Shown here: positions 5,826 to 7,903 of the stretch, piece after piece
How the letters are laid out: every line of letters starts with the position of its first letter
How positions within the stretch are numbered: position 1 is the first letter of the stretch
NCBI GenBank assembly: GCA_022843085.1
Contig: JALHOI010000134.1
Span: 1 to 7,903, forward strand
Length of the DNA stretch: 7,903 bases
Origin: Pseudobdellovibrionaceae bacterium
GTDB lineage: Bacteria; Bdellovibrionota; Bdellovibrionia; Bdellovibrionales; JAMPXM01
Direction of reading: 5' to 3'
The notes under the pieces: model-generated
Database searches by the model: none
What the model was told of the DNA's origin: nothing
What the model saw: only the letters and a program-made list of their open reading frames with translations
Position numbers and translations under genes: made by a program

Positions 5826-7903
5826 ATGGTTGAACTTTTGACTCCCGAGGCACTTCAGTTTCTACACGAGCTTCATCGACAGTTTGAACCGCGACGTGTC
5901 GCCATTCTGAAAGCCCGAAAAGAAATTTCTCATTCGATTCAAGCAATTCTAGAATCTGCACCCGAATCTCAGAAACGAACAGCCGGTGATTGGAAGGTGG
6001 CAAAAGTCCCCGATGCGCTGAAAGTTCGCTGCGTCGAGATAACTGGCCCCGCTGAGGCAAAGATGGTGATCAATGCACTCAACTCTGGTGCTGACGTCTT
6101 CATGGCTGATTTTGAAGATTCCCTCGCACCGACATGGTCTAACATTCTTGAAGGTCATCGGACTTTGCAGGCCGCTCTTCGCCGGACATTAACCTTCACG
6201 AACGAAGCTGAAAAAACCTACGCACTCAAGCCTCATGGGCTTGCCACTCTGATCGTTCGGCCGCGCGGCTGGCATTTGCCCGAACCTCGTCTACTCGTCG
6301 ATGGAGAGGCGATGTCAGCATCGCTTTTTGACTTTGGCCTCTACCTTTTTCACGGGGGCAAAATCGGCGTCGAAACGGGACGCGGGCCTTTCTATTATTT
6401 ACCGAAACTTGAATCTGCCGATGAGGCCCGGCTCTGGCGAGACGTTTTCGTCTGGAGCGAACGTCGGCTCGCGCTTCCTGATCTCACTATTCGTGCAACA
6501 GTTCTCATCGAAACTTTACCCGCCGCACTTCAGATGGAAGAAATTCTTTTTGAGCTTCGCGATTTCATCATCGGACTCAACGCCGGCCGCTGGGATTACC
6601 TCTTCTCGATGATCAAGTCGATTTCTGGAACTCCATTTGAAGTCACTTTTCCAGATCGGGGAAAACTGACAATGGACGTTCCATTCATGCGCCGCTACGC
6701 CGAAAAAATCGTGGCCGTTTGCAATCGTCGCGGGGCCCAGCCCATCGGAGGAATGTCAGCGCTCATTCCATCACGCAAGGATGTTGAAAAAAACGAAAGA
6801 GCACTGGCTAGCGTTCGAAGCGATAAAGAACGCGAAGTCCGGCAGGGCTTTGTGGGTACGTGGGTCGCACATCCTGATCTCGTTCCAATCGCGCAAGCCG
6901 CATTCGAAGTTAAAGACCACTTTCAACCAATTGGAGTTCCGTCGAAACCGCAAACAGAACCAAGCGATTTGCTGCCTCGCCACGACGAAGAACCCTTTGT
7001 TTCAATGAAGCCGACGTTAAGCGGAGCCCTCTTCAACATCGATGTGTCGCTTCGATATCTTGCGCATTGGCTGGGCGGTCTTGGGGCCGTCGCGATACAT
7101 GGCCTCATGGAAGACGCCGCTACGGCCGAAATTTCGCGTGCGCAGCTTTGGCAATGGCGAAAAAATCGCGTGGTTTTAGACAATGATGAAACGGTCACAG
7201 GCGGATGGCTTATGAGCCAAATCCGCGCGTGCTCGGTCGAAATTGAAGCTGACATAAAACAAAATTCACTCTCTATCGCCGAAAGCGATCTGAAAATGGC
7301 AGAAGAACTTCTTATCGATCTCGTCTTAGACGAATCGGGTTCGTTCATCCCATTTTTGACCCTTCCCGCCATGGACAGACTCAAAATCACCAAGAGGGAT
7401 AACTTCATGACAACCGCAAAATTTGACTTTTCTAGAACCGCGACTGAACTCGAGCAGACTTGGAAATCACAACCTCGCTGGGCAGGAATCAAACGACCCT
7501 ACTCGGCCGCCGAGGTTTTGAAACTTCAATCGAAAGTGAAAATCGAGTATACGCTGGCCAGCCGGGGCGCAGCTCGTCTTTGGCTTGATCTAACATTAAA
7601 ACCCTACGTTCACACGATGGGTGCAATGACAGGCGCACAGGCCGTGCAATATGCCAAAGCAGGTCTTGAGGCACTTTACCTTTCGGGCTGGCAGGTCGCA
7701 GGAGACGCCAATTTGAGCGGCCAAACTTACCCCGACCAATCGCTCTATCCTTCGAACTCCGTTCCGAATGTCGTTCGGCGCATCAACAACGCGCTGACTC
7801 GAATGGATCAGATCGAGCGCTGCGAAGGTAAAGTCGATCGAGACTTTTATTTGCCAATCGTCGCTGACGCAGAAGCGGGCTTTGGCGGGCCTCTTCACGC
7901 TTT
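5826..7903 (+). CDS. Fused malate synthase A-isocitrate lyase (bifunctional glyoxylate cycle enzyme), 3' end cut by window edge
   Basis: One open frame of 692 codons runs from ATG 5826 to the window edge with no stop. Residues 1 to about 519 are a complete malate synthase A (glyoxylate + acetyl-CoA to malate): ITGPAEAKMVINALNSGA (72-89), MADFEDSLAPTW (93-104), RPRGWHL with catalytic Arg145, metal ligands Glu229 (IETLPA) and Asp257 (GLNAGRWDY), LMEDAATAEISR with the proposed proton donor Asp430, and the usual C-terminal FLTLP (510-514). The Arg145-Glu229 and Glu229-Asp257 spacings (84 and 28) equal those I recall for E. coli AceB. After a short linker, residues 528-692 are isocitrate lyase (isocitrate to glyoxylate + succinate): PRWAGIKRPYS (550-560), SGWQVAGDAN (620-629), YPDQSLYPSNSVP (635-647) and ADAEAGFGG (680-688). 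The catalytic KKCGH segment lies beyond the window. No Shine-Dalgarno sequence precedes ATG 5826; the frame is closed upstream by TGA 5790. The fusion could pass glyoxylate between sites. A base error at the junction is the alternative. Confidence 0.92.
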   Translation, partial: MVELLTPEALQFLHELHRQFEPRRVAILKARKEISHSIQAILESAPESQKRTAGDWKVAKVPDALKVRCVEITGPAEAKMVINALNSGADVFMADFEDSLAPTWSNILEGHRTLQAALRRTLTFTNEAEKTYALKPHGLATLIVRPRGWHLPEPRLLVDGEAMSASLFDFGLYLFHGGKIGVETGRGPFYYLPKLESADEARLWRDVFVWSERRLALPDLTIRATVLIETLPAALQMEEILFELRDFIIGLNAGRWDYLFSMIKSISGTPFEVTFPDRGKLTMDVPFMRRYAEKIVAVCNRRGAQPIGGMSALIPSRKDVEKNERALASVRSDKEREVRQGFVGTWVAHPDLVPIAQAAFEVKDHFQPIGVPSKPQTEPSDLLPRHDEEPFVSMKPTLSGALFNIDVSLRYLAHWLGGLGAVAIHGLMEDAATAEISRAQLWQWRKNRVVLDNDETVTGGWLMSQIRACSVEIEADIKQNSLSIAESDLKMAEELLIDLVLDESGSFIPFLTLPAMDRLKITKRDNFMTTAKFDFSRTATELEQTWKSQPRWAGIKRPYSAAEVLKLQSKVKIEYTLASRGAARLWLDLTLKPYVHTMGAMTGAQAVQYAKAGLEALYLSGWQVAGDANLSGQTYPDQSLYPSNSVPNVVRRINNALTRMDQIERCEGKVDRDFYLPIVADAEAGFGGPLHA
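7394..7409 (+). promoter_or_regulatory. Internal ribosome binding site and ATG inside the fusion, at the isocitrate lyase boundary
   Basis: GAGGGA at 7394-7399 lies seven bases before an in-frame ATG at 7407-7409, which is where a stand-alone isocitrate lyase would be expected to begin: about 20 residues before the PRWxGIxRPYS motif, much as in E. coli AceA. The spacing and strength are those of a genuine start site, better than the site at the head of the gene (none seen at 5826). It may still initiate free isocitrate lyase, or be a relic of a formerly separate aceA gene. Confidence 0.55.

Noticed and set aside
6923..7492. A 189-codon open frame on the minus strand inside the fusion gene
   Set aside because: It lies antisense to well-conserved malate synthase and junction codons, has a serine/arginine-rich low-complexity translation and no ribosome binding site; a shadow of the real gene.

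Overview
The window is protein-coding DNA of roughly even base composition from a Gram-negative bacterium. A twin-arginine export signal, a Sec-type signal peptide and a type IV pilin leader support this. The mix of short operons and divergent genes would fit a Bdellovibrio-like or other free-living proteobacterial-type chromosome, but that placement is inference: there is no rRNA or other marker. I see no mobile element, tRNA or CRISPR array, and no gene-free stretch longer than about 200 bases.

Layout. (1) Bases 1-592, minus strand: 5' part of a CLC-family chloride channel/transporter gene, cut by the window edge. (2) 652-870, plus: a 72-residue cytoplasmic hypothetical protein, divergent from the CLC gene. 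(3) 885-2333, minus: a Tat-exported PhoD-like metallophosphatase. (4) 2492-2971 and 3019-3627, plus: a probable two-gene unit encoding an exported four-cysteine protein and a type IV pilin-like protein with eight cysteines. (5) 3651-4694, minus: a DUF475 (TerC/Alx-like) integral membrane protein. (6) 4790-5278 and 5280-5630, minus: a tightly coupled pair, a small periplasmic protein followed by a DUF2231 membrane protein. (7) 5826 to the right edge, plus: one open frame encoding a complete malate synthase A followed, without a stop, by the first third or so of an isocitrate lyase.

The main discovery is item 7. Both dedicated enzymes of the glyoxylate bypass are joined in one polypeptide in the order malate synthase then isocitrate lyase. 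I read the frame codon by codon from 5826 to 7903 and found no stop. The malate synthase catalytic arginine, the two metal ligands and the C-terminal FLTLP motif are all present, so this part is whole, not truncated. At the junction an in-frame ATG (7407) with a good Shine-Dalgarno sequence survives. Both other frames stop right at the junction (TAA at 7400, TGA at 7408). The picture is of an ancestral tightly packed aceB-aceA operon fused by a small insertion or deletion, possibly still able to make free isocitrate lyase from the internal start. A single-base assembly error is the main alternative and should be excluded first.

The other neighbourhoods look like ordinary accessory or housekeeping genes. 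Several start sites (GTG 3019, ATG 2492, ATG 5278, ATG 5630, GTG 592) were moved inward from the longest open frame on the basis of ribosome binding sites, signal peptides or family length.
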